Source: Flavobacteriaceae bacterium MAR_2010_188
Lineage (GTDB): Bacteria; Bacteroidota; Bacteroidia; Flavobacteriales; Flavobacteriaceae
Assembly (NCBI GenBank): GCA_900104375.1
Contig: LT629302.1
Span: forward strand, 2,940,001 to 3,004,000
DNA: 64,000 nucleotides
Direction of reading: 5' to 3'
Shown: in pieces, positions 34,813 through 43,778 of the stretch
Layout: the number at the start of each line of letters is the position of its first letter
How positions within the stretch are numbered: position 1 is the stretch's first letter
Position numbers and translations under genes: made by a program
Notes under the pieces: generated by a model
The model's input: the letters and a program-made list of their open reading frames with translations, nothing else
What the model was told of the DNA's origin: nothing
Database searches by the model: none

Positions 34813-35490
34813 ATGTTAGATAATGTCTTAGCGGCAATACCCTTCGGATTTATATTAGCTTTTACGGTTGGCCCGGTCTTTTTTGTATTGTTAGAGACAG
34901 GAGCAACCAAAGGATTTAAATCTGCCTTTATATTTGATTTAGGGGTAATGTTAGCAGACATCGTTTTTATTGCCATCGCATTATTTTCTACCTCTGGTCT
35001 GGCAGAAAAACTTAAAGATGATCCAAACGTCTTGATTTTTGGAGGGGTTATACTCTCTTTTTATGGATTGATTTCCTATATAAAAACCTCTAAATCTTAC
35101 CGGACGATTGTTCGGGAATATCATAGAGTAGAACTTCAAAAAAATTATCACAAGCTCTTTTTAAAAGGATTTTTGCTGAATTTTATAAACATTGGGGTTT
35201 TAATTGGGTGGTTGGCCCTGATACTTATCGCAAACTCCGTGACCAAGTCAGAATATGGTATTTACCAATTCCTCATCACCATACTTATAGTTTACTTATT
35301 AGTCGACATCGTAAAGATTGCTATCTCCAAAAAAATAAAACATTTGCTTACTCCGAGACGCATCTATAAAATCAAAAAGATCGTCTCCCTGGTTATTCTG
35401 GGCTTCGGAATACTGTTATTGGTGCAAGGTTTTTTTCCAAAAGAAAAGGAAATCATTCAAGAGAAGATAGAGGAGATCACGAATACTTAA
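34813..35490 (+). CDS. LysE-family amino acid/metabolite exporter
   Basis: A 225-residue integral membrane protein with about six helices. The N-terminal LAAIPFGFILAFTVGPVFFVLLETGATKGFKSAF is the LysE/RhtB signature (GP near residue 20). A basic loop lies between helices 3 and 4. It probably exports an amino acid or related small molecule; substrate not determinable. It lies 80 bp after rnr and may be read from it or from its own promoter. Confidence 0.88.
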   Translation: MLDNVLAAIPFGFILAFTVGPVFFVLLETGATKGFKSAFIFDLGVMLADIVFIAIALFSTSGLAEKLKDDPNVLIFGGVILSFYGLISYIKTSKSYRTIVREYHRVELQKNYHKLFLKGFLLNFINIGVLIGWLALILIANSVTKSEYGIYQFLITILIVYLLVDIVKIAISKKIKHLLTPRRIYKIKKIVSLVILGFGILLLVQGFFPKEKEIIQEKIEEITNT

Positions 35491-35541
35491 TTATCATGCG
35501 CTAGCTGAAATAAATATAAATCTGTATAGGGATTCATCACC

Positions 35542-35955
35542 ATGAAGGACAAAATAGATTGGATTTTTAGGAATTTACATCTTCTAGTTTCAGCTGCAAT
35601 AGTAATACCAACTGGAATTATTTATGGTTCGCCATCGATTTTACCTGAACATCTAGACATTAAAGTCCAAACAATTTACCTTTCAAATATGTTGAAAGCT
35701 ATGATGTGCTTGTATCTTGGAATTTCTGTTGTATGGATATGGGGAGCTATAAAACCAGAATATTGGAAAGATGCTACCAAATTGAACATATTATTTATGT
35801 TGACTCTCGCAACGGGTCGGGCAATAAGTATGGTTTCGGATGGATTGCCAACCAAAGGGTATATTTTTGGATTAATTGTGGAAATTGTTATTGGCGTTTT
35901 TTCTATTTATCAGCTAAAAAAATACGAGTCAAGGCCCAGCAGTTTTGCGGGTTAA
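35542..35955 (+). CDS. DUF4345-family membrane protein
   Basis: A 137-residue protein with four predicted membrane helices (about 8-30, 50-70, 80-98, 104-125). It shows the pattern of small DUF4345 proteins, including the MLKAMMCLYLGISVVWIWGAIKP segment and a central LTLATGRAISMVSDG motif. The function of the family is unknown. It follows the LysE exporter gene by 51 bp on the same strand and is followed by a terminator shared with tRNA-Cys. Confidence 0.8.
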   Translation: MKDKIDWIFRNLHLLVSAAIVIPTGIIYGSPSILPEHLDIKVQTIYLSNMLKAMMCLYLGISVVWIWGAIKPEYWKDATKLNILFMLTLATGRAISMVSDGLPTKGYIFGLIVEIVIGVFSIYQLKKYESRPSSFAG

Positions 35956-36042
35956 TCTATGGGGAACATTTTCTCTATCAGCGCACCGGTCTTTATTCTT
36001 TATTCTAGGGCCGCCCAATTTCAAAAGAGATAGAAACTTAAA

Positions 36043-36072
36043 AAAAAAGCCCGCACAATTTGTACGGACCTT
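36043..36072 (-). terminator. Terminator of tRNA-Cys
   Basis: On the minus strand GTCCGTACA pairs with TGTGCGGGC (G-U pairs included) around a 3-nt loop and is followed by eight T. It lies 6 bases past the tRNA-Cys 3' end. Confidence 0.7.
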
Positions 36073-36078
36073 ATGATG

Positions 36079-36149
36079 AGGCGTCTAGCGGATTCGAACC
36101 GCTGTGGAAGGTTTTGCAGACCTCTGCCTAGCCACTCGGCCAAGACGCC
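36079..36149 (-). tRNA. tRNA-Cys (anticodon GCA)
   Basis: A 71-nt cloverleaf on the minus strand. The acceptor GGCGTCT pairs with AGACGCC, the discriminator is T (U73, the tRNA-Cys identity base), and the D-arm has TGGCCGAGTGGCTAGGCA. The anticodon loop is CTGCAAA with anticodon GCA, and the T-arm is AGCGGTTCGAATCCGCT. CCA is not encoded. Confidence 0.96.
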
Positions 36150-36211
36150 AATTATTTTATCTCCTAAAACTTAGGTTGGCAAATGTAAAAAAAATTAGCA
36201 ATCTAGAGTTG

Positions 36212-36571
36212 CTATTTCCGTTTTTCGACCATTTTTATAGTTACACGCTCAACATCGCCGCCAATAGGCGGATTTATTTTGCTGATTTCAATTTTTGCGC
36301 TCAGCACCTTCTCATCTTCATTTAGAACGCGTTTTAAGATGCGTTTCGCCACGTTTTCAAGTAGATGCGATGGTTTTTCCATCTCTTCTCTAACAATTCT
36401 GTTCAGAAAAACATAATCTACCGTATCTGGCAAAGAATCAGTTTTAGCCGAAGCCTTCAAGTTTGCTTTAACGGTTAAATCTACTCTATAATCACTGCCT
36501 ATCTTGGATTCTTCAGTAAGACAACCGTGATAAGCGAAGACGCGGATGTTTTCAACTTTTATTATTCCCAT
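36212..36571 (-). CDS. folB: Dihydroneopterin aldolase
   Basis: Cleaves 7,8-dihydroneopterin to 6-hydroxymethyl-dihydropterin in folate synthesis. The 119-residue protein has the family start IKVENIRVFAYHGCLTEE, with the pterin-binding HGCxxEE segment, and the later IEISKINPPIGG. It overlaps the upstream zinc-ribbon gene by one base (TAATG), so the two are co-translated. Confidence 0.95.
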   Translation of the reverse strand: MGIIKVENIRVFAYHGCLTEESKIGSDYRVDLTVKANLKASAKTDSLPDTVDYVFLNRIVREEMEKPSHLLENVAKRILKRVLNEDEKVLSAKIEISKINPPIGGDVERVTIKMVEKRK

Positions 36572-36780
36572 TAGTTTGTAAAGAAATCAAAAACGTTACT
36601 TAATCCTGTCGTTTTGGTTTTATAAAATTCGGTATAGGTGCATCTATCACAAGTTACAGAAGAGAATTTCTGGCTCTGAACATCAAAAATCTTTGATAAA
36701 GTTCCTCCTGTAGCTCGCATCTGACCAATCTTGTAAGTTGTATTGCTACATTTTGGACAGATGTAATTGAGATTTTTCAT
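36571..36780 (-). CDS. Small zinc-ribbon protein
   Basis: A 69-residue protein with two CxxC pairs: CPKC (9-12) and CDRC (44-47), a zinc ribbon. The body contains the segment GTLSKIFDVQSQKFSSVTC seen in COG3478-type nucleic-acid-binding zinc ribbons (YpzJ-like). The exact role is unknown. It is directly coupled to folB. Confidence 0.85.
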   Translation of the reverse strand: MKNLNYICPKCSNTTYKIGQMRATGGTLSKIFDVQSQKFSSVTCDRCTYTEFYKTKTTGLSNVFDFFTN

Positions 36781-36848
36781 CTTAATTTAGTTTTCATAAA
36801 AATAATCATTCTCAAATTGTTTTATAACCGCTATCTCTGTTATTTCCG

Positions 36849-36856
36849 TAATTTTG
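36849..36856 (+). promoter_or_regulatory. -7 box (TAATTTTG) of glnS
   Basis: The element covers the TTG that opens the longest glnS reading frame, which argues that translation begins at the ATG at 36884 rather than at that TTG. Confidence 0.5.
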
Positions 36857-36883
36857 AGCTTCCAAATTAAGAGAAAAATCAAG

Positions 36884-38923
36884 ATGTCAGAGGAAAAACG
36901 CCCATTAAATTTTATAGAACATATCATTGAAGAAGATCTTAGCAATGGTCTGCCACAGGAAAATTTAAGATTCCGTTTTCCGCCAGAACCCAATGGTTAT
37001 CTTCATATTGGTCATACTAAGGCAATCGGGATTAGCTTCGGTTTGGGCGAGCACTATAACGCTCCTGTAAATCTTCGTTTTGATGATACCAATCCCGCGA
37101 AGGAAGAACAGGAATATGTAGACGCCATTAAACGAGATATTGAATGGTTGGGGTATAAATGGGCCAACGAGCTGTATTCTTCAGATTATTTTCAGCAATT
37201 ATATGATTGGGCGGTAATGTTGATCAAGGACGGAAAAGCATATGTGGATTCTCAATCTTCTGAAGCAATTGCCGAGCAAAAGGGGACTCCGACAACAATT
37301 GGAACCGCATCTCCTTATCGCAACAGAAGCGTAGAAGAGAACATTGCGCTATTTGAAAAAATGAAAAACGGCGATTTTAATGAAGGAGAACATGTACTTC
37401 GCGCCAAAATAGACATGGAGCATCCAAATATGTTGATGAGGGATCCTTTAATGTATAGAATTTTAAAAAAATCCCATCACCGAACTGGTAACCAATGGTG
37501 TATTTACCCAATGTACGATTGGACGCATGGTGAAAGTGATTATATAGAGCAGATTTCGCATTCACTCTGCTCGCTAGAATTTAAGCCTCATAGAGAGCTT
37601 TATAATTGGTTTCGCGACAATGTGTACCAATATCAGAGCGACGAACTTCCTATGCCTCCTAAACAGCGAGAATTCGCGCGTTTAAATCTTAGCTATACTA
37701 TCATGAGCAAGAGAAAACTGCTTAAGCTGGTAGAAGACAAAATAGTTAATGGATGGGACGATCCAAGAATGCCAACCATTTCCGGATTGAGAAGACGCGG
37801 TTACACCCCCGATTCTATCAAAAACTTTGTTGAAAAAGTTGGTGTCGCAAAGAGAGATAATGTAATTGATGTTTCGCTTTTAGAATTTTGTATCCGTGAA
37901 GATTTAAACCAGATTGCGCCGCGGGTTATGGCAGTTTTAAATCCGGTTAAATTGATAATCGACAATTATCCCGAAGACAAGGAAGAAGGGTTGGAGGCAG
38001 AGAATAACCAAGAAGATGAAAGCGCCGGTTACCGCAAGGTTCCTTTTTCCAAAGAACTTTTTATAGAAAGGGAAGATTTTATGGAAGATGCCAGTAGCAA
38101 ATATTTTAGGTTAACGCTAGGGAAGGAGGTAAGGCTCAAGAACGCTTATATAATTAAAGGGGAAAGCGTTGTTAAAGATGGTTATGGACTAATATCTGAA
38201 ATACATTGTACTTACGATTCTGATAGTTTAAGCGGAAGCGGAACCGAAGCCAGTTTAAGGAAAGTTAAAGGCACGCTTCATTGGGTTTCGGTAGAGCATG
38301 CGGTTAAGGTTGAAGTAAGGGAATACGACCGTTTATTCCTGGAAGAATCACCAGATTCTCATCCAGATAAGGATTTTATGGAATTTATTAATCCTGAATC
38401 CCTCAAAACAATTGAAGCCTTTGTAGAACCAAGCCTTAAAGAGGCAAAGGTTGGAGATATTTTTCAATTTCAAAGGATAGGATATTTTAGGGTAGATGAG
38501 GACACTACAAATAATCTGCTGGTTTTTAATAAGACCGTGGGTTTACGGGATACTTGGGAAAAGAAAACTCCCTCAGCGCCAAAGACCGACAACAAACCTA
38601 AACATAACAATCAGCCCCAAAGAAAATCGATTGATATCATTAAGCAGATGGGTAAGAAATTCACGAATTTATCTGAAGAAAAACAGCTTAGCGCCAAAGC
38701 CAATGTCTTAGAACTTTCTAAAGATGTTTCTTTTGAAGATGTTGAGCCTTTGTTGAATACATCGGCTAAAAAAATCGGAACGCGCATTATTACTACGCTA
38801 ATGCTGAGTTATCTTATAAAAAACGGGCTAGAAATAACTGATTCTATCAAAATCTTTTTAGATGAAGCCAGGGAAGATGACAACGAATTTTTAGCTAGGG
38901 AAGCAAAACATATATTGAAATAA
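36884..38923 (+). CDS. glnS: Glutaminyl-tRNA synthetase with C-terminal extension
   Basis: Class I synthetase charging tRNA-Gln directly. The 679-residue protein (from ATG 36884) has the Gln-specific start FPPEPNGYLHIGHTKAI with HIGH at 41-44, and the KMSKS loop as MSKRK at 274-278. Two anticodon-binding beta-barrels run to about 560. A Pro/Asn/Lys-rich linker (561-580) then leads to an extra helical domain of about 100 residues (581-679). That domain is reminiscent of, but shorter than, YqeY-type fusions and was not identified. A TTG ten codons upstream is an unlikely start because it lies in the promoter box. Confidence 0.95.
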   Translation: MSEEKRPLNFIEHIIEEDLSNGLPQENLRFRFPPEPNGYLHIGHTKAIGISFGLGEHYNAPVNLRFDDTNPAKEEQEYVDAIKRDIEWLGYKWANELYSSDYFQQLYDWAVMLIKDGKAYVDSQSSEAIAEQKGTPTTIGTASPYRNRSVEENIALFEKMKNGDFNEGEHVLRAKIDMEHPNMLMRDPLMYRILKKSHHRTGNQWCIYPMYDWTHGESDYIEQISHSLCSLEFKPHRELYNWFRDNVYQYQSDELPMPPKQREFARLNLSYTIMSKRKLLKLVEDKIVNGWDDPRMPTISGLRRRGYTPDSIKNFVEKVGVAKRDNVIDVSLLEFCIREDLNQIAPRVMAVLNPVKLIIDNYPEDKEEGLEAENNQEDESAGYRKVPFSKELFIEREDFMEDASSKYFRLTLGKEVRLKNAYIIKGESVVKDGYGLISEIHCTYDSDSLSGSGTEASLRKVKGTLHWVSVEHAVKVEVREYDRLFLEESPDSHPDKDFMEFINPESLKTIEAFVEPSLKEAKVGDIFQFQRIGYFRVDEDTTNNLLVFNKTVGLRDTWEKKTPSAPKTDNKPKHNNQPQRKSIDIIKQMGKKFTNLSEEKQLSAKANVLELSKDVSFEDVEPLLNTSAKKIGTRIITTLMLSYLIKNGLEITDSIKIFLDEAREDDNEFLAREAKHILK

Positions 38924-38975
38924 GCCAATCCAACAGCTAAAAGTCTTCACCTCATTATTAGGATTTTTCTTTTAA

Positions 38976-40127
38976 ATGTATAACACAGATATCGTTTCTA
39001 CAGTTGCAGAAATTCCATTGCAATGGGATTCTATCATGCAAAACGATATTTTTTTAAGTCGAAAATATCTTCAAGCGCTAGAAAAAGCAGTGCCTAGCAA
39101 CATTCATTTAAAGTTCGTGACTTTCACTAAGGAAAATTCTTTGGTGGGTTTTGCGGTTATGCAGCACGTCAAAATCTATGCGCAGGACACTTTTAGGGAA
39201 AGCAAAGGCAATTTGGTTGAAAGATTCTTAGGAAAACTACTTTCAATTGTATTAAAAGGGGAAATTTTAGTCGCTGGAAACCTTACCCATACCGGGCAAC
39301 ATGGTATTTATTTTGATGAAATGCTCATCGAAAGGTCAAGTTTTGTCAATTTAGTTTTAAGTGCACTTGAAACGATTTCACTCCAAATTAAAAATGAGAC
39401 TGGGAAATCCATTAAAGTTATTTTATTAAAAGATTTCGCCGCTGAGAAACAATTTATAGATTCTTCAACCTTAGAGAATAATAGTTTTTTTCGGGTTAAA
39501 GTACAGCCAAACATGATGCAAAGTATTCCATCAAATTGGAAAATCTTTGAAGATTATTATTCTGCTCTTAACAAAAAGTACAAGAAGCGCTACCGTACCG
39601 CCAAAAGAAATTTTAGAGGGATAATATCCCAAGAACTTAGTATTGATGATATTTTAAAATATTCTAAAGAACTTCATAGGCTCTATCGCACTGTTTCGGA
39701 TAATGCGAAATTTAATACGTTTCTTCTTCCTGAGAATAACTTCTACGAATTCAAAAATCATTTGGGAGACAATTTTAGGGTATTTGGCTATTTTTTAGAA
39801 GGAAAATTAATTGGTTTTTATTCATTGATTGTAAATGATCAAAATCTAGAAACGTATTTTTTGGGCTACGATAAGAGCCTTCAATTTACCAAAAGCCTAT
39901 ATCTGAATATGCTTTATGATATGCTAGAATTTGCCATTGTCAATAATATTCAGAATGTGGTGTATGCGCGTACTGCCATGGAAATAAAGAGCTCGGTTGG
40001 TGCAAAACCATTTGCGATGGAATTATACCTAAAACACCGCAGCGCTTGGATAAATTATTTTATAAAGCCGATTTTTAACCTACTCGACCCAAGCGAGAAA
40101 TGGGAAGAGCGACATCCTTTTGCTTGA
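38976..40127 (+). CDS. GNAT/FemAB-like acetyltransferase-fold protein
   Basis: A 383-residue cytoplasmic protein. The C-terminal half has a GNAT-fold core: FRVFGYFLEGKLIGFYSLIVNDQNLETYFLGYDKSL, followed by LYLNMLYDMLEFAIVNN. A positively charged segment (KKYKKRYRTAKRNFRG) precedes it. The overall size and two-domain layout recall FemAB/peptidoglycan-bridge-type GNAT proteins, but no substrate can be assigned. It starts 52 bp after glnS. Confidence 0.75.
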   Translation: MYNTDIVSTVAEIPLQWDSIMQNDIFLSRKYLQALEKAVPSNIHLKFVTFTKENSLVGFAVMQHVKIYAQDTFRESKGNLVERFLGKLLSIVLKGEILVAGNLTHTGQHGIYFDEMLIERSSFVNLVLSALETISLQIKNETGKSIKVILLKDFAAEKQFIDSSTLENNSFFRVKVQPNMMQSIPSNWKIFEDYYSALNKKYKKRYRTAKRNFRGIISQELSIDDILKYSKELHRLYRTVSDNAKFNTFLLPENNFYEFKNHLGDNFRVFGYFLEGKLIGFYSLIVNDQNLETYFLGYDKSLQFTKSLYLNMLYDMLEFAIVNNIQNVVYARTAMEIKSSVGAKPFAMELYLKHRSAWINYFIKPIFNLLDPSEKWEERHPFA

Positions 40128-40188
40128 TTTAGCGTTTTAGTCACGAGCAATTTTGTATCTTTTGGCTTCAAAATAAGATTAAAAATCC

Positions 40189-40398
40189 ATGACTAAAGAG
40201 CAAGAATTACTTACAGAGATATCGACGATTACCAGAGAAATTGAGGAAAGAGATCCAGAATTATTAAAATATTTGGACGAGACGCCTATGACCATCCCGG
40301 ACATTAAAAATCCGGATGTCGATAATAAAGCGCTTAAAGAGTATTTAGAGACCTTAAAAGAAATAAAAAGCAAGTACGAAGAGGGAGAAAACAAATAG
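40189..40398 (+). CDS. Small conserved hypothetical protein, 69 residues
   Basis: Acidic/basic helical protein with no signal peptide. The N-terminal half (LLTEISTITREIEERDPELLKYLDETP) and the C-terminal half (NKALKEYLETLKEIKSKYEEGENK) are predicted helices separated by the short MTIPDIKNPDVD turn. It resembles small conserved flavobacterial proteins of unknown function. A weak hairpin with a T-run follows. Confidence 0.75.
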   Translation: MTKEQELLTEISTITREIEERDPELLKYLDETPMTIPDIKNPDVDNKALKEYLETLKEIKSKYEEGENK

Positions 40399-40429
40399 AT
40401 AAATCCCTTTTTTGGAGGGTTTTATAAAT

Positions 40430-41365
40430 CTATTTCTTTTCGCGCTCTTTCAGTTCGCGTTGTCGTTTCATCTCTTCGCCAATTTGGTTACTTGCGGCAA
40501 AACTTGCAACCATATCATTAAGCATATTGCTTCCGGCTTGCGGAGAATTTGGTAAAAGAATCAAGTTACTGTTTGTTTCTTCACCAATTGATTGAAGCGT
40601 ATCATAATGTTGAGTTACTACAATCAATGCAGATGCTTCTTGAGAATTAATACCAACCCGGTTAAGAACTTCTACGGATTCTTCGAGACCTCGAGCAATC
40701 TCGCGTCTTTGATCTGCAATACCTTGTCCTTGTAGCCTCTTGCTTTCCGCTTCGGCTTTCGCTTTCTCAACGATTAAGATACGTTGGGCATCACCTTCAA
40801 ACTGAGCTGCGATTTTTTCTCTTTCTGAAGCATTTATACGGTTCATCGCTGCTTTTACTTGCGAATCTGGATCAATGTCGGTAACCAAGGTTTTTATAAT
40901 ATCATACCCGTAATCAGACATTGCATCGTTAAGTTCTGCTTTAACTGCAATAGCAATATCGTCTTTCTTCACAAAAACGTCATCTAATTTCATTTTCGGA
41001 ACTTCTGCCCGTACCACATCAAAAACATAAGAGGTTATTTGATCATGCGGATAATCTAACTTATAAAAAGCATCATACACTTTATCTCTAATTACCATAA
41101 ATTGTACGGAAACCTTCAACTTAACAAATACATCATCTCTCGTTTTCGTCTCTATTATAACGTCTAGCTGTTGAATCTTTAAACTAATTCTTCCTGCAAC
41201 CCTATCTACAATTGGAATTTTCATATGTAGACCAGAGTGACGAATACTGTGAAACTTCCCAAATCTCTCGATTATTACTGCAGTTTGCTGCTTGACCGTG
41301 AAAAATGCTGAAATAAGGACTAAAAGCGCAATTAATACTATCGGAATGAATATATAAGAGCCCAT
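40430..41365 (-). CDS. SPFH/band-7 family membrane protein (QmcA-like)
   Basis: A 311-residue membrane-anchored scaffold of the SPFH (stomatin/prohibitin/flotillin/HflK) family. A single N-terminal helix (about 4-22) is followed by the band-7 domain (about 25-190, with GRISLKIQQLDVIIETKTRDDVFVKLKVSVQF). An Ala/Glu-rich coiled coil (about 190-240, IAAQFEGDAQRILIVEKAKAEAESKRLQ) leads to a variable C-terminus. Family members organise protein complexes and assist membrane proteases such as FtsH. It appears monocistronic, without the NfeD partner often found next to QmcA. Confidence 0.93.
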   Translation of the reverse strand: MGSYIFIPIVLIALLVLISAFFTVKQQTAVIIERFGKFHSIRHSGLHMKIPIVDRVAGRISLKIQQLDVIIETKTRDDVFVKLKVSVQFMVIRDKVYDAFYKLDYPHDQITSYVFDVVRAEVPKMKLDDVFVKKDDIAIAVKAELNDAMSDYGYDIIKTLVTDIDPDSQVKAAMNRINASEREKIAAQFEGDAQRILIVEKAKAEAESKRLQGQGIADQRREIARGLEESVEVLNRVGINSQEASALIVVTQHYDTLQSIGEETNSNLILLPNSPQAGSNMLNDMVASFAASNQIGEEMKRQRELKEREKK

Positions 41366-41439
41366 AACAAAGGAATTTTTAAATGTTAGAAAATATTGAT
41401 TACTAATTTAAGTTATATTTACTGCACTAACGACCGATT

Positions 41440-42132
41440 ATGCATAAAAGACACCTTACTCTATTAGTAGCAATTTGTATTGGTTTTGTTACACTTTCCT
41501 TTGGTCAACATCAGAGATACGCCATTAGAAATGGGCTAGGAATTTATGGTGGACTTACCCAATTTGACATTAAAACCGACAATTTTAATACCGAGAGCGA
41601 ACAAGGCTATATCGGCGGAATGGCGGCAACGGTAGATTTGCCGCATAAATGGTACACTGTGAGCTATAACATTCAACTGTCACAAAATTACTGGAATGTA
41701 AATGCGGCTCCCCAGATATTGGACGCCGCCGCTCAAAACAGTTTGGTCGAATACAAATTGTTTACGGTACAGGCAGCATTTCTCTTTCACTTGAAGATTT
41801 TGCAAGATTATATAACTATCGATTTGGGTCCTATGCTACAGTATAATAGTAATTTGGAGCTCGAAAAATCTCAGCAAGAAGGATATATAATAGATGGATA
41901 TAATAATCTGACCGCTAAAGATATTACCGATATTTCTAAAGTGAACGTCAATGGAGCCGCGAGTCTTACAATGGGTTTTAAAAGCTTCAAGATAAGAGGT
42001 CAGTATATCTATGGGTTTACCAATATTTTAAATCGCCTTAATAAAAATGATTTAGACACCTCTGGAGGCGCTAGCAATAAATTCAAAGGAAATATGTCTA
42101 TGCTGGCATTTACGGCAATGATTTCTTTCTAG
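41440..42132 (+). CDS. Outer-membrane beta-barrel protein
   Basis: A 230-residue protein with a signal peptide (1-22, ending LSFGQ) and alternating-residue beta strands through to the C-terminal aromatic residue (AFTAMISF), typical of an 8- to 10-stranded outer-membrane barrel of the PorT/OmpW-like size class. No specific family was recognised. The stop overlaps the convergent gltX stop by 4 bp. A near -7 element (TATATTTA) lies 20-30 bases upstream. Confidence 0.75.
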   Translation: MHKRHLTLLVAICIGFVTLSFGQHQRYAIRNGLGIYGGLTQFDIKTDNFNTESEQGYIGGMAATVDLPHKWYTVSYNIQLSQNYWNVNAAPQILDAAAQNSLVEYKLFTVQAAFLFHLKILQDYITIDLGPMLQYNSNLELEKSQQEGYIIDGYNNLTAKDITDISKVNVNGAASLTMGFKSFKIRGQYIYGFTNILNRLNKNDLDTSGGASNKFKGNMSMLAFTAMISF

Positions 42133-43637
42133 TTTTCTAAAAGCCTGTTTATTCTATTTACAGTTTCATTCTTCCCGATTAAAAACATAATCTCGAACAC
42201 ATCTGGACCTTGGAGCGAACCAACTAAGGCCAATCGAAGAGGCATCATTACTTTTCCAAAACCTATCCCTGCATCATTGATCCAACCCTTTAATCTAGCT
42301 TGAAGGTTAGAAACCGTGAACTCATCGGTATGTAAAACAATCTCCTTGATTTTTTCTAAAATTTCTGGAGTATCGTCTTTCACTGATTTCTTCAACGCTT
42401 TTTCGTCATAAGATTCTGGTGCTACAAAAAAGTAGTGGCTCAATTCCCAAAAATCACTTACAAAAGTTGCTCGTTCCTTGATAGAACCTACCACGATAGC
42501 GATAAAATCCAAATCGATTTTAGAAAGCTCCGTCCGTCTTGATTTAAATTGAATCGCAAGATTTTCATTGGTTTGTTCTTGCATGTAATGATGATTGAAC
42601 CATTTTATTTTATCTGGATCGAACCTAGCCCCGGCTTTATGAACTCTTTCAAGTTCAAAAGCATTGGTCAATTCTTCAAGATTAAACATTTCTTGCTCGG
42701 TACCGGGATTCCAGCCTAGGAACACAAGGAAATTAATGAGAGCTTCAGGAAAATAACCTTCTTCTCTGTAACCAGAAGATACACTGCCGTCCTTATGGTC
42801 TTTCCATTGAAGCGGAAAAACTGGAAAGCCTAATTTATCACCATCTCTTTTACTGAGTTTCCCTTTCCCGGTTGGTTTTAAGAGCAAAGGTAAATGCGCG
42901 AATTGTGGCGCTGTCCAACCAAAAGCTTCATAAAGCTGATAGTGGAGAGCCAAAGAAGGCAACCATTCTTCACCGCGGATAACGTGGGTTATTTTCATTA
43001 AATGATCATCTACGATATTTGCTAAGTGATAGGTTGGCATACCATCGCTCTTAAATAGAACTTTATCATCAAGGATATTAGTATCTATTTCTATATCTCC
43101 ACGCACAATATCGTTTAGATGAAGAGTATTATCTTGAGGCGATTTAAACCGGATAACGTAATCTTCTCCGGATTCAATTTTAGAACTCACTTCTTCCTTG
43201 GAAAGAGAAAGTGAATTAACCAGTTTTAATCGGTTATGCCAGTTATAGATGAACGTTTTTCCTTTAGCTTCATGGTCTTTTCTATGATCGTCTAAAGACT
43301 CTGAGGTATCGAAAGCATAATAGGCATTGCCTGATTCAATTAGTTTTTCTGCGTATTCTTTATAAATTTCTTTGCGCTCACTTTGGCGGTAAGGCCCACA
43401 CGCGCCTTCCTTGCCAGGCCCTTCATCAAATGGAATATTACACCAATTTAAAGCTTCAATAATATAATCCTCGGCTCCTTCTACATAGCGATTTTGATCC
43501 GTATCTTCTATCCTCAGAATAAAAGTGCCTCCATGTTTTTTTGCGAATAAATAGTTGAACAGAGCCGTACGAACGCCACCAATATGTAATGGACCAGTGG
43601 GGCTTGGGGCAAATCGCACTCTAATAGTATCAGTCAT
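42129..43637 (-). CDS. gltX: Glutamyl-tRNA synthetase
   Basis: Charges tRNA-Glu with glutamate. At 502 residues it has the standard length. It has the signature FAPSPTGPLHIGGVRTALFNY at the N-terminus and KLSKRDGD (the KMSKS loop) around residue 255-265, followed by an alpha-helical anticodon-binding cage. A GlnRS is encoded in the same window, so this enzyme is expected to be discriminating (Glu only). Class I catalytic residues appear intact. Confidence 0.96.
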   Translation of the reverse strand: MTDTIRVRFAPSPTGPLHIGGVRTALFNYLFAKKHGGTFILRIEDTDQNRYVEGAEDYIIEALNWCNIPFDEGPGKEGACGPYRQSERKEIYKEYAEKLIESGNAYYAFDTSESLDDHRKDHEAKGKTFIYNWHNRLKLVNSLSLSKEEVSSKIESGEDYVIRFKSPQDNTLHLNDIVRGDIEIDTNILDDKVLFKSDGMPTYHLANIVDDHLMKITHVIRGEEWLPSLALHYQLYEAFGWTAPQFAHLPLLLKPTGKGKLSKRDGDKLGFPVFPLQWKDHKDGSVSSGYREEGYFPEALINFLVFLGWNPGTEQEMFNLEELTNAFELERVHKAGARFDPDKIKWFNHHYMQEQTNENLAIQFKSRRTELSKIDLDFIAIVVGSIKERATFVSDFWELSHYFFVAPESYDEKALKKSVKDDTPEILEKIKEIVLHTDEFTVSNLQARLKGWINDAGIGFGKVMMPLRLALVGSLQGPDVFEIMFLIGKNETVNRINRLLEN

Positions 43638-43778
43638 AAAGAAATTTTTGAGACTGCGAAGATAAGAATTAGCAACTAGACCTTTCCCCTAAAAACATGA
43701 CTAACGGCAATACCGATATAAAATCAAGAACATAATGATTATATGTTGTTCATAACATTTGCAGATAACAAAATGGCT

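Noticed and set aside
36854-36883. TTG start giving glnS ten extra residues
   Set aside because: The TTG is part of the -7 promoter box and the ATG at 36884 begins a normal GlnRS N-terminus.
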